DNA from: Mycobacterium gordonae
Lineage (GTDB): Bacteria; Actinomycetota; Actinomycetes; Mycobacteriales; Mycobacteriaceae
Assembly (NCBI RefSeq): GCF_002101675.1
Contig: NZ_LQOY01000044.1
Coordinates: 1-36,836, forward strand
Reading direction: 5' to 3'
DNA: 36,836 nucleotides
Positions 21,066-31,700 of this stretch are shown here, piece after piece. The translations under genes and the position numbers were made by a program. Under the pieces are notes generated by a model. It searched no databases. It saw only the letters and a program-made list of their open reading frames with translations, and was not told the DNA's origin. How positions within the stretch are numbered: the stretch's first letter is position 1; the number at the start of each line of letters is the position of its first letter.

Positions 21066-21890
21066 TTAGCTGGGAATGATCCGGCCCGTTACCAGCTCGA
21101 CGATCCGCTGGTAGTTCGAGCCGGTTACCCGCACCATCATGTCCAGCGCGACGGCGTCCGGTCCGACCAGCACGCGGGCCTTGTTCTTGCGCACCGCGTT
21201 CAGGATGATCTTGGCGGCCTTCTTCGGGCTGGTGTTGGCCAGCCGCTTGTCGAACAACTGGGCCAGCTCGTCGCGGTCGAGCCCTTCGGCCACCGTGGCG
21301 TTGCGGGCGATCGCCGTCTTGATTCCGCCCGGATGGACCGTGGTGACCCCGACCCGGTGGCCGCTCTGGCGCATCTCCTGGCGCAGCGCCTCGGTGTAGC
21401 CGCGCACCGCGAACTTGGCCGCGTTGTAAGCGGAGTAGCCGGGCACCGAGAACAGGCCGAACACGCTGGAGATATTGATGACGTGCCCGTCGCCGGAGGC
21501 GATCAGGTGCGGCAGGAACGCCTTGGTGCCGTTGACGACGCCCCAGAAGTCGACGTCCATCACCCGTTCGATGTCCTTGAACTGCTCGACTTCGACGTTG
21601 CCGGTGTGGCCGATGCCGGCGTTGTTGTAGATCTGGTTGACCTTGCCGAAGTGCTCTTTGACCTCGTCGGCGTAGAGCAGGAAGCTTTCGCGCTCGGTGA
21701 CGTTGAGCCGGTCGGCCTTGACCTGGGCGCCAATCGCCTTGAGCTGCTCCTCGGTGTCGGCCAGGCCTTCTGTGTCGATGTCGCTGATCGCCAGGCTGGC
21801 GCCCGAGCGGCCCAATTCGATCGCCAGTGCCTGCCCGATGCCCGACCCTGCGCCGGTGACGACGGCGACCTTTCCGGCGAACCCCTCCAT
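21066..21890 (-). CDS. Short-chain dehydrogenase/reductase (Rv1245c-like)
   Basis: Classical SDR oxidoreductase, 274 residues. Cofactor motif TGAGSGIG (12-19), NNAG (89-92), and the catalytic triad Ser141, Tyr155 and Lys159 (SAYNAAK). Asp37/Asp39 at the end of the second strand (SDIDTEG) suggest NAD(H) rather than NADP(H). The substrate is unknown. The ATG at 21890 has GGAGGG five bases upstream and is preferred over the GTG at 21896. Close homologue of Rv1245c. The relBE toxin-antitoxin pair that I recall between this gene and kgd in M. tuberculosis is absent; instead 240 bp with two hairpins separate them. Confidence 0.92.
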   Translation of the reverse strand: MEGFAGKVAVVTGAGSGIGQALAIELGRSGASLAISDIDTEGLADTEEQLKAIGAQVKADRLNVTERESFLLYADEVKEHFGKVNQIYNNAGIGHTGNVEVEQFKDIERVMDVDFWGVVNGTKAFLPHLIASGDGHVINISSVFGLFSVPGYSAYNAAKFAVRGYTEALRQEMRQSGHRVGVTTVHPGGIKTAIARNATVAEGLDRDELAQLFDKRLANTSPKKAAKIILNAVRKNKARVLVGPDAVALDMMVRVTGSNYQRIVELVTGRIIPS

Positions 21891-22027
21891 GAGCACCCTC
21901 CCTGTCGTTGGCTCAGCGTCGAGATTAGCCGGTACCGGCGGTCCGTCTTACCGTGGGGTTCGCGCGTGCGCGAGGATAGGCGGTATCGCCGGGGTTTACC
22001 AGATCTGATGTGCGGGTTGCCCCACCA

Positions 22028-22049
22028 GCGGCCCGGATCGACGGGCCGC
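22028..22049. other. Perfect 8-bp hairpin upstream of the SDR gene
   Basis: GCGGCCCG (22028-22035) and CGGGCCGC (22042-22049) form a perfect stem around GATCGA. It lies between the kgd terminator and the SDR gene, so it could be a second terminator element or an operator; nothing further is visible. Confidence 0.4.
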
Positions 22050-22056
22050 ATTCACC

Positions 22057-22120
22057 TCGCGAGCGTCCGCAAAATGCCAGCCGACGCGGCGTGTCCGTGT
22101 ACAAACGCGGGCGCTCGCGA
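22057..22120 (-). terminator. Inverted repeat downstream of kgd
   Basis: TCGCGAGCGTCCGC (22057-22070) pairs with GCGGGCGCTCGCGA (22107-22120), one mismatch, around a 36-nt loop, starting 10 bp after the kgd stop. On the transcribed strand it ends GCATTTTGCGGACGCTCGCGA, a variant of the TTTTGCGTCTGC arm seen in the other terminators. Confidence 0.55.
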
Positions 22121-22130
22121 CAGAAAGTCG

Positions 22131-25100
22131 TCAGGCGAAAGCGGTGTCGATGATCTCCTGCTGCTCCACCGCATGCACCTTCGACGACCCCGACGACGGC
22201 GCCGACATCGCCCGCCGCGAGATCCGCTTGATCCCGCTGAGCCGCTCGGGCAGTACCTCCGGCAGCGTCAGCCCCAGCGACGGCCAGGCGCCCTGGTTGG
22301 CCGGCTCCTCCTGCACCCAGAAGTACTGCTTGACGTTCTGGTAGCGGTTCAGCGTCTCGTCGAGCCGGCGCCGCGGCAGCGGGGCGAGCTGTTCGAGGCG
22401 GACGATCGCTACGTCGTCGCGCTTGTCCTTGGCCTTGCGCGCGGCCAGCTCGTAGTAGAGCTTGCCGCTGGTCAGCAGGATGCGGGTGACCTTGCTGCGG
22501 TCGCCGTCGCCCTCTTCGTAGGTGGGTTCCTCGATCACCGAGCGGAACTTCATCTCGGTGAACTCCTTGATGTCGCTGACCGCGGCCTTGTTGCGCAGCA
22601 TCGACTTCGGCGTGAACACGATCAGCGGCCGTTTGACACCGTCCAGCGCGTGCCGGCGCAGCAGGTGGAAGTAGTTGGCCGGCGTCGAGGGCATCGCGAT
22701 CGTCATTGACCCCTCGGCCCACAGCTGCAGGAAGCGCTCGATGCGCCCGGACGTGTGGTCGGGGCCCTGCCCCTCATGTCCGTGCGGCAGCAACAACACC
22801 ACCGTCGACAGCTGGCCCCACTTGGCCTCGCCGGAGCTGATGAACTCGTCGATGATCGACTGCGCGCCGTTGACGAAGTCACCGAACTGCGCTTCCCACA
22901 GCACCACGGCGTCCGGGTTGCCCACGGTGTAGCCGTACTCGAAGCCCACCGCGGCGTATTCCGACAGCGGCGAGTCGTACACCAGGAACTTGCCGCCGGT
23001 GGGGGTGCCGTCCTTCGTCACCGCCAGCAGCTGCAGCGGAGTGAACTCGGCGCCGGTGCTGCGGTCGATGATCACCGAATGCCGCTGCGAGAACGTGCCG
23101 CGGCGGGTGTCCTGGCCGGAGAACCGGACCAGCTTGCCTTCGGCCACCAGCGAACCCAGCGCCAGCAGCTCACCGAAGGCCCAGTCGATCTTCCCCTCGT
23201 AAGCCATCTCGCGGCGCTTGTCCAGCACCGGCTGCACGCGCGGGTGAGCGGTGAACCCTTCCGGCACCGCCTTGAACGCGTCACCGATGCGGGCCAGCAG
23301 CGCCTTGTCCACCGACGTGTCCAGGCCGGCCGGGATCATCTGCAGCGACTCGACCGACTCACTGGGCTGGGCGCCGTGCTTCTCCAGCTCCTTGACCTCG
23401 TTGAACACCCGCTCCAGCTGCCCCTGATAGTCGCGCAGCGCGTCCTCGGCCTCTTTGAGCGAGATGTCGCCGCGGCCGATCAGGGCTTCGGTGTAGCTCT
23501 TACGCACGCCGCGCTTGTTGTCGACGACGTCGTACATGTACGGGTTGGTCATCGACGGGTCGTCGCCCTCGTTGTGACCGCGGCGGCGGTAGCAGAGCAT
23601 GTCGATGATGACGTCCTTGTGGAACCGCTGCCGGAAGTCGACGGCCAGCTGAGCCACCCACACGCACGCCTCCGGGTCGTCGCCATTGACGTGGAAGATC
23701 GGCGCGCCGATCATCTTGGCGACGTCGGTGCAGTACTCGCTGGACCGGGAGTACTCCGGCGCGGTGGTAAAGCCGATCTGGTTGTTGACGATGATGTGGA
23801 TGGTGCCGCCTACCCGGTAGCCGGGCAGGTGCGCCAGGTTCAGCGTCTCGGCGACCACACCTTGGCCGGCGAACGCCGCGTCGCCGTGCAGCATCATCGG
23901 CACCACCGAGAAGGCCTTCTCGCCGTCGCTGTCGGTGTCGCCGTGGTTGAGCAGGTCCTGCTTGGCCCGCACGAGGCCTTCCAGGACGGGGTCGACGGCT
24001 TCCAGGTGCGACGGGTTGGCGGTGAGCGACACCTGAATGTCGTTGTCGCCGAACATCTGCAGGTACACACCGGTGGCGCCCAGGTGGTACTTGACGTCGC
24101 CGGAGCCGTGCGCCTGCGACGGGTTGAGGTTGCCCTCGAACTCGCTGAAGATCTGCGAGTACGGCTTGCCGACGATATTGGCCAGTACGTTGAGCCGGCC
24201 GCGGTGCGGCATCCCGATGACCACCTCGTCCAGGCCGTGCTCGGCGCACTGGTCGATCGCGGCGTCCATCATCGGGATGACGCTTTCGGCGCCCTCCAGC
24301 GAGAAGCGCTTCTGCCCCACGTACTTGGTCTGCAGGAACGTTTCGAACGCCTCGGCGGCGTTGAGCCGGCTCAGGATGTACTTCTGTTGCGCCACAGTCG
24401 GTTTGACGTGCTTGGTTTCGACGCGCTCTTCCAGCCAGCGCAGTTGCTCGGGGTCGAGGATGTGGGTGTACTCGACGCCGATGTGGCGGCAGTACGCGTC
24501 GCGCAGCAGGCCCAGGACGTCGCGCAGCTTTTTGTACTCGGCGCCGGCGAATCCGCTGACCTTGAAAACCCGGTCCAGGTCCCAGAGCGTCAGCCCGTGA
24601 GTCAGCACCTCGAGGTCGGGGTGGCTGCGGAACCGGGTCTTGTCCAGCCGCAGCGGGTCGGTGTCGGCCATCAGGTGGCCGCGGTTGCGGTACGCCGCGA
24701 TGAGGTTCATCACGCGGGCGTTCTTGTCGACGATCGAGTCCGGGTTGTCGGTGCTCCAGCGCACCGGCAGGTACGGGATGCTCAGCTCGTGGAAGATCTC
24801 GTCCCAGAAATCGTCCGAGAGCAGCATCTGGTGGATGGCGCGCAGGAAGTCACCGGACTCCGCACCCTGGATGATGCGGTGGTCATAGGTCGAGGTCAGG
24901 GTGATCAGCTTGCCGATGCCCAGTTCGGCGATGCGTTCCTCGCTCGCGCCCTGGAACTCGGCCGGGTACTCCATGGCGCCGACGCCGATGATCGCCCCCT
25001 GGCCGGCCATCAGCCGCGGCACCGAGTGCACGGTGCCGATGGTGCCGGGGTTGGTCAACGAAATCGTCACGCCGCCAAAGTCTTCGGCGGTCAGCTTGCC

Positions 25101-25889
25101 GTCGCGGGCCCGTCGCACGATGTCTTCGTAGGCCGAGACGAACTCGGCGAAGCGCAGTTCTTCGCACCGCTTGATGCCGGCCACCACCAGCGAACGCTTG
25201 CCGTTACTGCCCTGCAGGTCGATCGCCAGACCGAGGTTGGTGTGCGCCGGGGTGACCGCGTTGGGTTTGCCGTCGACTTCGGTGTAGTGGCGGTTCATGT
25301 TCGGGAACTGCTTGACCGCCTGCACCAGCGCGTAGCCCAGCAGGTGGGTGAACGAGATCTTGCCGCCGCGGGTGCGCTTCAACTGGTTGTTGATGACGAT
25401 CCGGTTGTCGATCAGCAGCTTGGCCGGAATGGCGCGCACACTGGTCGCCGTCGGCACGTCCAACGACGCCGACATGTTCTTGACCACGGCCGCGGCGGCG
25501 CCGCGCAGCACCTGCACCTCGTCACCCTCGGCGGGTGGGGGAGGGGCGGCCTTCGGGGCCGGCTGGGCGGGCGTCGGCGCACCGTTGCCCGAGGCGCCCG
25601 CGGCGGTGGATTGGGCGGGCTTGACGGGCTCGGGGGCAGGCTTTGGCGGCGCTGCCGGCTTGGCTTCGGCCGGCTTGGGTTCCGCGGGCTTGGTCACCTG
25701 CTTCGTCTCGGCGGGCTTGGCCTTCGTGGCCGGGCCGTCCTGACTGGCTTCGCCGGAGGACTCCGGGTTGTAGTCAACCAGGAACTCGTGCCAGCTCTCG
25801 TCGACCGAGGAGGGGTCGTCGCGGAACTTGCGGTACATCTCTTCGACCAGCCACTCGTTTTGCCCGAATGGTGAACTTATGTTGGCCAC
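22131..25889 (-). CDS. kgd: Multifunctional 2-oxoglutarate metabolism enzyme Kgd (E1o-E2o fusion)
   Basis: Thiamine-dependent enzyme that acts on 2-oxoglutarate: E1 of the oxoglutarate dehydrogenase complex, plus decarboxylase and 2-hydroxy-3-oxoadipate synthase activities known for mycobacterial Kgd. The 1252-residue protein has an N-terminal E1-type helix ([20 protein letters not shown] equivalent), a Pro-Ala-Lys linker (about 45-110), an E2-like acyltransferase domain with catalytic His in [12 protein letters not shown], then the full E1 with the diphosphate-binding [13 protein letters not shown] segment and [13 protein letters not shown]. No lipoyl domain. The GTG at 25889 is chosen over an upstream ATG because it gives the conserved start and follows GAGGCG. 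GarA inhibits the M. tuberculosis enzyme; not visible here. The M. tuberculosis protein is slightly shorter (1231). Confidence 0.96.
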   Translation of the reverse strand: MANISSPFGQNEWLVEEMYRKFRDDPSSVDESWHEFLVDYNPESSGEASQDGPATKAKPAETKQVTKPAEPKPAEAKPAAPPKPAPEPVKPAQSTAAGASGNGAPTPAQPAPKAAPPPPAEGDEVQVLRGAAAAVVKNMSASLDVPTATSVRAIPAKLLIDNRIVINNQLKRTRGGKISFTHLLGYALVQAVKQFPNMNRHYTEVDGKPNAVTPAHTNLGLAIDLQGSNGKRSLVVAGIKRCEELRFAEFVSAYEDIVRRARDGKLTAEDFGGVTISLTNPGTIGTVHSVPRLMAGQGAIIGVGAMEYPAEFQGASEERIAELGIGKLITLTSTYDHRIIQGAESGDFLRAIHQMLLSDDFWDEIFHELSIPYLPVRWSTDNPDSIVDKNARVMNLIAAYRNRGHLMADTDPLRLDKTRFRSHPDLEVLTHGLTLWDLDRVFKVSGFAGAEYKKLRDVLGLLRDAYCRHIGVEYTHILDPEQLRWLEERVETKHVKPTVAQQKYILSRLNAAEAFETFLQTKYVGQKRFSLEGAESVIPMMDAAIDQCAEHGLDEVVIGMPHRGRLNVLANIVGKPYSQIFSEFEGNLNPSQAHGSGDVKYHLGATGVYLQMFGDNDIQVSLTANPSHLEAVDPVLEGLVRAKQDLLNHGDTDSDGEKAFSVVPMMLHGDAAFAGQGVVAETLNLAHLPGYRVGGTIHIIVNNQIGFTTAPEYSRSSEYCTDVAKMIGAPIFHVNGDDPEACVWVAQLAVDFRQRFHKDVIIDMLCYRRRGHNEGDDPSMTNPYMYDVVDNKRGVRKSYTEALIGRGDISLKEAEDALRDYQGQLERVFNEVKELEKHGAQPSESVESLQMIPAGLDTSVDKALLARIGDAFKAVPEGFTAHPRVQPVLDKRREMAYEGKIDWAFGELLALGSLVAEGKLVRFSGQDTRRGTFSQRHSVIIDRSTGAEFTPLQLLAVTKDGTPTGGKFLVYDSPLSEYAAVGFEYGYTVGNPDAVVLWEAQFGDFVNGAQSIIDEFISSGEAKWGQLSTVVLLLPHGHEGQGPDHTSGRIERFLQLWAEGSMTIAMPSTPANYFHLLRRHALDGVKRPLIVFTPKSMLRNKAAVSDIKEFTEMKFRSVIEEPTYEEGDGDRSKVTRILLTSGKLYYELAARKAKDKRDDVAIVRLEQLAPLPRRRLDETLNRYQNVKQYFWVQEEPANQGAWPSLGLTLPEVLPERLSGIKRISRRAMSAPSSGSSKVHAVEQQEIIDTAFA

Positions 25890-26026
25890 GGCCGCTGTTC
25901 GCCTCAATTCTTGTGTCCTGCAAGCGTTTTGGCGAACGCCTGCGACTCCTGGCGCCCCGGGTGGTGGGGCGCCTCACACCCCTCGGTGGTCGGCGACGGG
26001 TCCCGACCGTTTCTGACCCATAAAGG

Positions 26027-26082
26027 CTAGCGCTTTGCCCGCGATCCGCGAGAGAGACCGAGCGCTTTGGCCGGCATCCGCC
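26027..26082 (-). repeat. 24-bp imperfect direct repeat upstream of kgd
   Basis: Copies at 26027-26050 and 26059-26082 share 19 of 24 bases, including the 9-mer AGCGCTTTG and ATCCGC, with a 32-bp period (three helical turns). They lie 138 bp before the kgd start and end exactly at the stop of the neighbouring membrane-protein gene. A pair of regulator sites is possible; no known consensus recognised. Confidence 0.5.
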
Positions 26083-26847
26083 TCAGCTGGCATCCCGGAC
26101 CGGCGGCAGCACGTGCAGGGTGACGGGCCAGCGCTCCGGGGGCGGCCCGAAGGCCGAGCGGGAATTGCGGACCAGCTTCTTGCCCACCATCCGGTTGCCG
26201 ATGGCGCCGATGATCGCACCGATGCCGACCGGCAGCAGCTTGCCGAACATCAGGGCGCCGCGCTTGAGCGCGAACCTCTTGACGAAGCGCTTGAGCAGGC
26301 TGTTGTTCAGCTTGGACACCGCCGGCAGCGGCAGTGATGCCATGCTCTCCGACACCCAGCCGCCACTGGTCCGCCCGCCTCCGATCAGCTGTGCCACGGC
26401 CTCCTTGCTGTTGTCGCCGACCAGCACGGCCAGTACCAGGGCACGCCGCCGTTCGCGATGGTCGAGCGGGATGCCGTACACCGACGCCAGCGCCAGGACC
26501 AGCAATGCGGTGGCTTCCAGGAAAACCGCGGTCTCACCGGCGGCCGCCGACAGCGCGGCGATAGTGCCGATGCCCGGCAACGTCGCCGCAGCGCCCACCG
26601 CCGCGCCACTGGCCGTCACCGCGGCCACGAAGCGCTTTTCCAGCATGGTGACGATCTCGGCCGGGCCGGCGCCCGGGTGCGCCCGGCGCAGACGCGCCAC
26701 GTACGCCTCGGCGGCCGGACCCTGAATGCGTGAACTGCGTTCGATGATCCCGGCCAGGGCCCTGCTGGATGCCTTCGGCCGGCCCCCGGGACCTGCCATG
26801 CTGGCGGGCTGCTGGTCCGGTACCGACTTGCTTCGTCGAAAGCTCAT
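26083..26847 (-). CDS. Small membrane protein (Rv1249c-like)
   Basis: A 254-residue protein with a basic N-terminus, a Gly/Ala-rich hydrophobic middle that can span the membrane twice (about residues 75-125; VGAAATLPGIGTIAALSAAA and VFLEATALLVLALASVYGIP), and a second Gly-rich hydrophobic patch near residues 200-218 (LMFGKLLPVGIGAIIGAIG) flanked by Arg/Lys. The arrangement recalls EcsC-like proteins, but I do not make a firm family call. It is the homologue of Rv1249c and lies in the same orientation as kgd, 193 bp upstream of it. Function unknown. It is divergent from the MFS exporter gene. Confidence 0.78.
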   Translation of the reverse strand: MSFRRSKSVPDQQPASMAGPGGRPKASSRALAGIIERSSRIQGPAAEAYVARLRRAHPGAGPAEIVTMLEKRFVAAVTASGAAVGAAATLPGIGTIAALSAAAGETAVFLEATALLVLALASVYGIPLDHRERRRALVLAVLVGDNSKEAVAQLIGGGRTSGGWVSESMASLPLPAVSKLNNSLLKRFVKRFALKRGALMFGKLLPVGIGAIIGAIGNRMVGKKLVRNSRSAFGPPPERWPVTLHVLPPVRDAS

Positions 26848-27036
26848 AGTGCCTCTCCTCGGGATGGCGTCTTCTTCAGGCTAACGCGCGTCTCGCAGGA
26901 TGAGCGCCGGGCACAGATTCGGGGGGCTCGCCTCGTGCTGCCGCCCTACCGGAGAGCGAAGCGGTGAGCCGAGCGGGAATAATGCGGGCTGGACTCGTGC
27001 GAGACCTGACGCGGGGGCCGAATCGAGGTGCGACAT

Positions 27037-28737
27037 ATGAGCACGGCGACCAGCCGGGTGGCCGGAGACAGTCTCTCCGGCAGCCCGTGGGCCGCGCTGT
27101 GGGCGATGATGCTCGGCTTCTTCATGATCATGCTCGACTCGACGATCGTCGCGGTGGCCAATCCGACGATCATGACGGCGCTGCACATCGGCTACGACAC
27201 CGTTGTCTGGGTGACCAGCGCCTACCTGCTGGGCTACGCGGTGGTGTTGCTGGTAGCCGGGCGCCTCGGCGACCGGTTTGGACCCAAGAATCTGTATGTG
27301 ATCGGCCTGGTTGTTTTCACCTTCGCCTCGGTGTGGTGTGGGCTGTCGGGCAGCGCCGCCATGTTGATCGCCGCCCGGGTCGTCCAGGGCGTGGGCGCCG
27401 GACTTCTCACGCCGCAGACGTTGTCGATGCTCACCCGCATCTTCCCGGCCCACCATCGCGGCTCCGCAATGAGCATGTGGGGTGCCACCGCCGGAGTTGC
27501 CAGCCTGATCGGACCGCTGGCCGGGGGAACGCTGGTAGACGGCCTAGGCTGGCAATGGATCTTTTTCGTCAATGTGCCGGTTGGCGTGATCGCCCTGGCG
27601 CTGGCGGTCTGGCTGGTACCGGTCCTGCCCGTTCGCGAGCACGGTTTCGACCCGATCGGCGTCGTGTTGTCCGGGGCGGGCATGTTCTTGCTGGTGTTCG
27701 GACTGCAGGAAGGCGAGTCGGCTCATTGGAAGCCGTGGATCTGGGCCGTACTGGTGGCCGGCGTCGGGTTCATGTCGGCGTTCATCTACTGGCAGTCGGT
27801 CAACAGGCGTGCGCCGTTGGTTCCGCTAAACATGTTCGCTGACCGCGACTTCAGCCTGTGCAACGTGGGAGTGGCCATCGTCTCGTTCGCATCCACGGCG
27901 ATGATGCTGCCCCTGACCTTCTACGCCCAGTCGGTGTGCGGCTTGTCGCCGACGCGTTCGGCCCTGTTGATCGCCCCCGTGGCAATCAGCAGCGGCCTGC
28001 TCGCGCCGCTCGTCGGGCTGATCATCGACAAGGTTCACCCGGTCCCGCTGTTGGGTTTCGGGTTCTCGGCGCTGGCGATCTCGATGACGTGGCTGGCGAT
28101 GGAGTTGGAGCCGGGCACGCCAATCTGGCGGCTGGTGTTGCCGTTCATCGGGATCGGGGTGGGGATGGCGTTCGTCTGGTCGCCGCTGGCCGCGACGGCG
28201 ACCCGCAACCTGCCGATCGAGCAGTCCGGCGCGGGATCTGGCGTTTACAACGCCACCCGGCAGCTCGGCGCGGTTCTCGGGAGCGCGGGCATGGCCGCGT
28301 TCATGACGTGGCGCATCGGCGCCGAGCTGCCGCAGGGTGGGCAGGCGCCCGCCGAGGACGCTGCCCTGCAGTTGCCCGCGTTCCTGCAGGAACCCTTTTC
28401 GGCCGCGATGTCGCAGTCGATGCTGCTGCCGGCGTTCATTTCGCTGTTCGGGATCGTCGCGTCGCTATTCCTGGTCGGCGCGGTGGGTTCGGCCCTGGGC
28501 CGGCGCGAGGTCGATGACCTGGCCGGCTACGTGCTGCCCGACGACGACCTGGAAGACGACGATGACGGCTACGTCGAATACATCCTGCGCCGGGAAACGG
28601 ACACTGACTATGAGGTCAGCGCCCAGCCCGTGGCCGCCGTGCCCCGGCGCAACGGCGCTCCCAGGGTCGCAGTGCCCCGGGTGGCGGCCTATGCGCGTCG
28701 GCCGGACCCCGACGATCCGGTCGCCGGTCGAGTCTGA
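27037..28737 (+). CDS. MFS drug exporter, DHA2 (EmrB/QacA) family, 14 TM (Rv1250-like)
   Basis: Proton-driven multidrug exporter of 566 residues with about 14 membrane helices. MFS motif A appears as [11 protein letters not shown] after helix 2; motif D1 ([16 protein letters not shown]) in helix 1 and motif C ([20 protein letters not shown]) in helix 5 mark the DHA2 antiporters. The last ~70 residues form a cytosolic tail with a strikingly acidic run ([11 protein letters not shown]). The ATG at 27037 is preferred over GTG at 27028, because GAGGTG at 27025-27030 is then a well-spaced ribosome-binding site. Convergent with the helicase gene, 3 bp between stops. No adjacent TetR-type regulator is present. 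Confidence 0.92.
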   Translation: MSTATSRVAGDSLSGSPWAALWAMMLGFFMIMLDSTIVAVANPTIMTALHIGYDTVVWVTSAYLLGYAVVLLVAGRLGDRFGPKNLYVIGLVVFTFASVWCGLSGSAAMLIAARVVQGVGAGLLTPQTLSMLTRIFPAHHRGSAMSMWGATAGVASLIGPLAGGTLVDGLGWQWIFFVNVPVGVIALALAVWLVPVLPVREHGFDPIGVVLSGAGMFLLVFGLQEGESAHWKPWIWAVLVAGVGFMSAFIYWQSVNRRAPLVPLNMFADRDFSLCNVGVAIVSFASTAMMLPLTFYAQSVCGLSPTRSALLIAPVAISSGLLAPLVGLIIDKVHPVPLLGFGFSALAISMTWLAMELEPGTPIWRLVLPFIGIGVGMAFVWSPLAATATRNLPIEQSGAGSGVYNATRQLGAVLGSAGMAAFMTWRIGAELPQGGQAPAEDAALQLPAFLQEPFSAAMSQSMLLPAFISLFGIVASLFLVGAVGSALGRREVDDLAGYVLPDDDLEDDDDGYVEYILRRETDTDYEVSAQPVAAVPRRNGAPRVAVPRVAAYARRPDPDDPVAGRV

Positions 28738-28740
28738 GCG

Positions 28741-31700
28741 TCACTGCCCCCCGGTGAGGGCCAGGAAGGCGCCGAGGTCAACCAGGCCGGCCGGGGTGGC
28801 GGGCAGATACTGGGTCAGCATTTCCGATCGCACGATGATCGCCGCGTACTGAGCGCGGCTGATGGCGACGTTGAGCCGGTTGCGGTTGAGCAGGAACGAG
28901 ATGCCGCGCGGGACCTCGTCGATCGACGATGCCGTCATTGAGATGAAGACGATCGGTGCCTGTCCGCCCTGGAACTTGTCGACGGTGCCGACCCTCACCG
29001 CCGCCAGGCGGGCTTTCGTGAGCTGGTCACGGATCAGGGTCACCTGCGCGTTGTACGGCGCGAGCACCAGCACGTCGGAGGCGGCCAACGGGCGAGTGCC
29101 GTGCTCATCGGTCCACGGCCGGCCGAGCAGGCGCCCGATCTCGGCGACGATGGCCGCCGCTTCTTCGGGGCTGTCGGTCGAATTGCCGTGATGGCGAACG
29201 GGTAACACATGCACGCCGGGGTCGTGGCCGTGCAGGCGGCGTGCCGCGGTGAACTCGGCGTGTGAACGCAGCCGGCCTTCGTAGGACAGCGCCGAGACGG
29301 CGGCACACACGTCGGGGTGCATCCGGTAGGACAGGTCCAGGAAGTAGCCGCGTTCGTCGGGCAGGGTCTGCTGTCCGTCGACCAGCCATTCCAGCGCGGA
29401 GATATCGACTTTTTCCGGGTGGGTGCCCTGACTGACCTGCGGAAGCTGCTGCGGATCCCCGAGCAGTAACAGGTTGGTGGCTGCCGGTGCGACCGCAATG
29501 GTGTTGGCCAGACAGAATTGGCCCGCCTCGTCGATGACCAGCAGGTCCAGGCAGCCCGGCGATACCCGCTCGGCGTTGGCGAAATCCCAAGCCGTTCCGC
29601 CGATCACGCAACCAGGGTGGTCGGCGATGAACGCTTGGTAGTGGCTTGCGTCGATCTCCTGCCATCGCGCGGCACTGGCGCCCTTCTTGGCGACGAGAGC
29701 CGGATCCAGGCCGGCGTCGATGACACAGTCCAGCACGTTCTCGACGGCGGCGTGGGATTGTGCGACCACGCCGACGCGCCATGAATGGTCGGTGACCAGA
29801 GACTTGATCACCCGGGCGGCGGTGTGGGTTTTGCCCGTGCCGGGTGGCCCGTGCACCGCCAGATAGGACGAGTCCAGGCCCAGCGTGGCGGCCGTGATGT
29901 CGGCGATGGTGTCGGCGCTGCGCGGCAGCCCGGCCCGGGTGCGTGGTGGGCGCCGCAGCAGGAGGTCCATGAGTGCAGTGTGGGGCAGCTGCGGCAATCC
30001 GGCCGCGACGGCGTGCGCCGTCGACGCGACAGACAGCCGGAGGGCGGTCGTCTTCACGGGCGGGCCAGGCGTCAGGGCGAATGGCAACTGCTGGAAGGTG
30101 TTGCCGTCCCTGGTCGTTCGCTCCAGGATGGTCACCTCAGCGGGCAGGCTCGGGTCGTCGACCCCGACGACCTCGGCTCGGCCTGCCCCCCGGCGGTCGG
30201 GATCCTCGGCCATGCCGGGCGGGGCCGGCGGTTCATACAGTGCGAACACCTCCTGGCTGAGGTCACCTCGGGTCAGTTCGCCGGTCAGCCGGACCCGGCG
30301 CTGCGGTTTGCGGGCCCGCGGTGGCGTGTGCCAGTCGGTGACGACGGAGGCGGATTCCACCACGAAAACGTCTGTGCTGTCCGACCATTTGTCGACGGGA
30401 TAGTTCAGCCTGTCGAAGTGCGACCACCAGAACGGCTTGTCCTCGCGCTGGTGATATCCGCGTGCGGCGGCTATCAGGGCGACGGCCGTCTGTTCGGGCG
30501 TGCGGTCGCCGGCTGCGGCGTCGCCGGTGAACTTCGCCAGCGTGGCCGCCAGCGGATCGTGGTCTTCGATGGCGCCACGCTCGGGGACCGGCTGGACGCC
30601 AATCGGTGTCACGCCCGATTCCCACGCCAGAATCAGCAACCAGTCCCGCAGCTTGCGGGTGGACAGGCAGTCGTAGTGGTTGTACTCCTCGATCTCCTTG
30701 AGCACCGTGGCCGCCTCATCGGCGCGGCCGCCGGCCACCAGTTCGCAGTACCGCGCATAGGAGGTAATGGAGTCGGTGGCCGTGGTGACATCACCCGAGC
30801 GCAACTGGGCGCCCATGTACAGCGGCTCGAGGGCCTTGAGGCTCAGGCTTTCCGCGCCCACCCGAATGCTCTTGCGCACCAACGGGTAAAGGTCTACCAG
30901 CACACCGTTGCGCAACAAGTCGTCGACCTCGTCCTCGCCGACGCCGTAGCGCCCGGCAAGGCGCAGTAACGCGGTCTTCTCATAGGCCGCGTAATGGTAG
31001 ATGTGCATGTTCGGATAGCGCCTGCGGCGCTTGGCCACCAAGGCCAGAAACTCCTTCAGCGCCTCGCGCTCATCGATGCGGTTGTGCGCCCACAGCGGAC
31101 GGAATCTGCCGGCGGGGCCGCCTTCCAGGACACCGAACAGGTACTCCAGTCCCCACTGGTGGCCGTCGGCGGTCCACAGCGGGTCGCCTTCGAAGTCGAA
31201 GAACACATCGCCGGGGTTCGGTTCGGGCAACAGAGCCAGCGGCTGGGGATCGGCCACCTCGAACTGCGCGGCACCGCTTTCACGTTGCCGTATCTGTAGT
31301 TCGGCCTGCGCCGTCAGTTTGTCGAGGGACCCGGCGCTAAGGCCGGGCACTGGGCGACGGCGGGCGGCGAGCTCGCCGATGGTGGTGATGCCGACGTCAA
31401 TCAGCTTCTCGCGCTGGCTGATCCGCATGCCCGCGACCAGTAGCAGGTCGTCGGCGGCGCGCAACTGTTCGGTGCACAGCGGGCAGCGGAAGCAGGCCTG
31501 TACCTCGTCGTCATCCCAGCGCACCGCGCGGCCCGCGGCGTAATGCCCGTCCAGCAGACGCTGGAGCTGCGCGCGCTGGGTGCGGTAGACGGGCATAAGG
31601 TCGCTGAGGCGATAGCGCACCACCGTGCCGTCGCCAAGTTCCAGCTCGGCATCCGGGGCGATCGGCACCCCGGCCGCTGTCAGTGCGTCGGCGTATGCCG

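Noticed and set aside
22755..25874. A 1039-codon open frame on the plus strand
   Set aside because: It lies wholly antisense to kgd; long opposite-strand frames are expected from high-GC third positions, and the translation is rich in Arg, His, Val and Gln with no domain.
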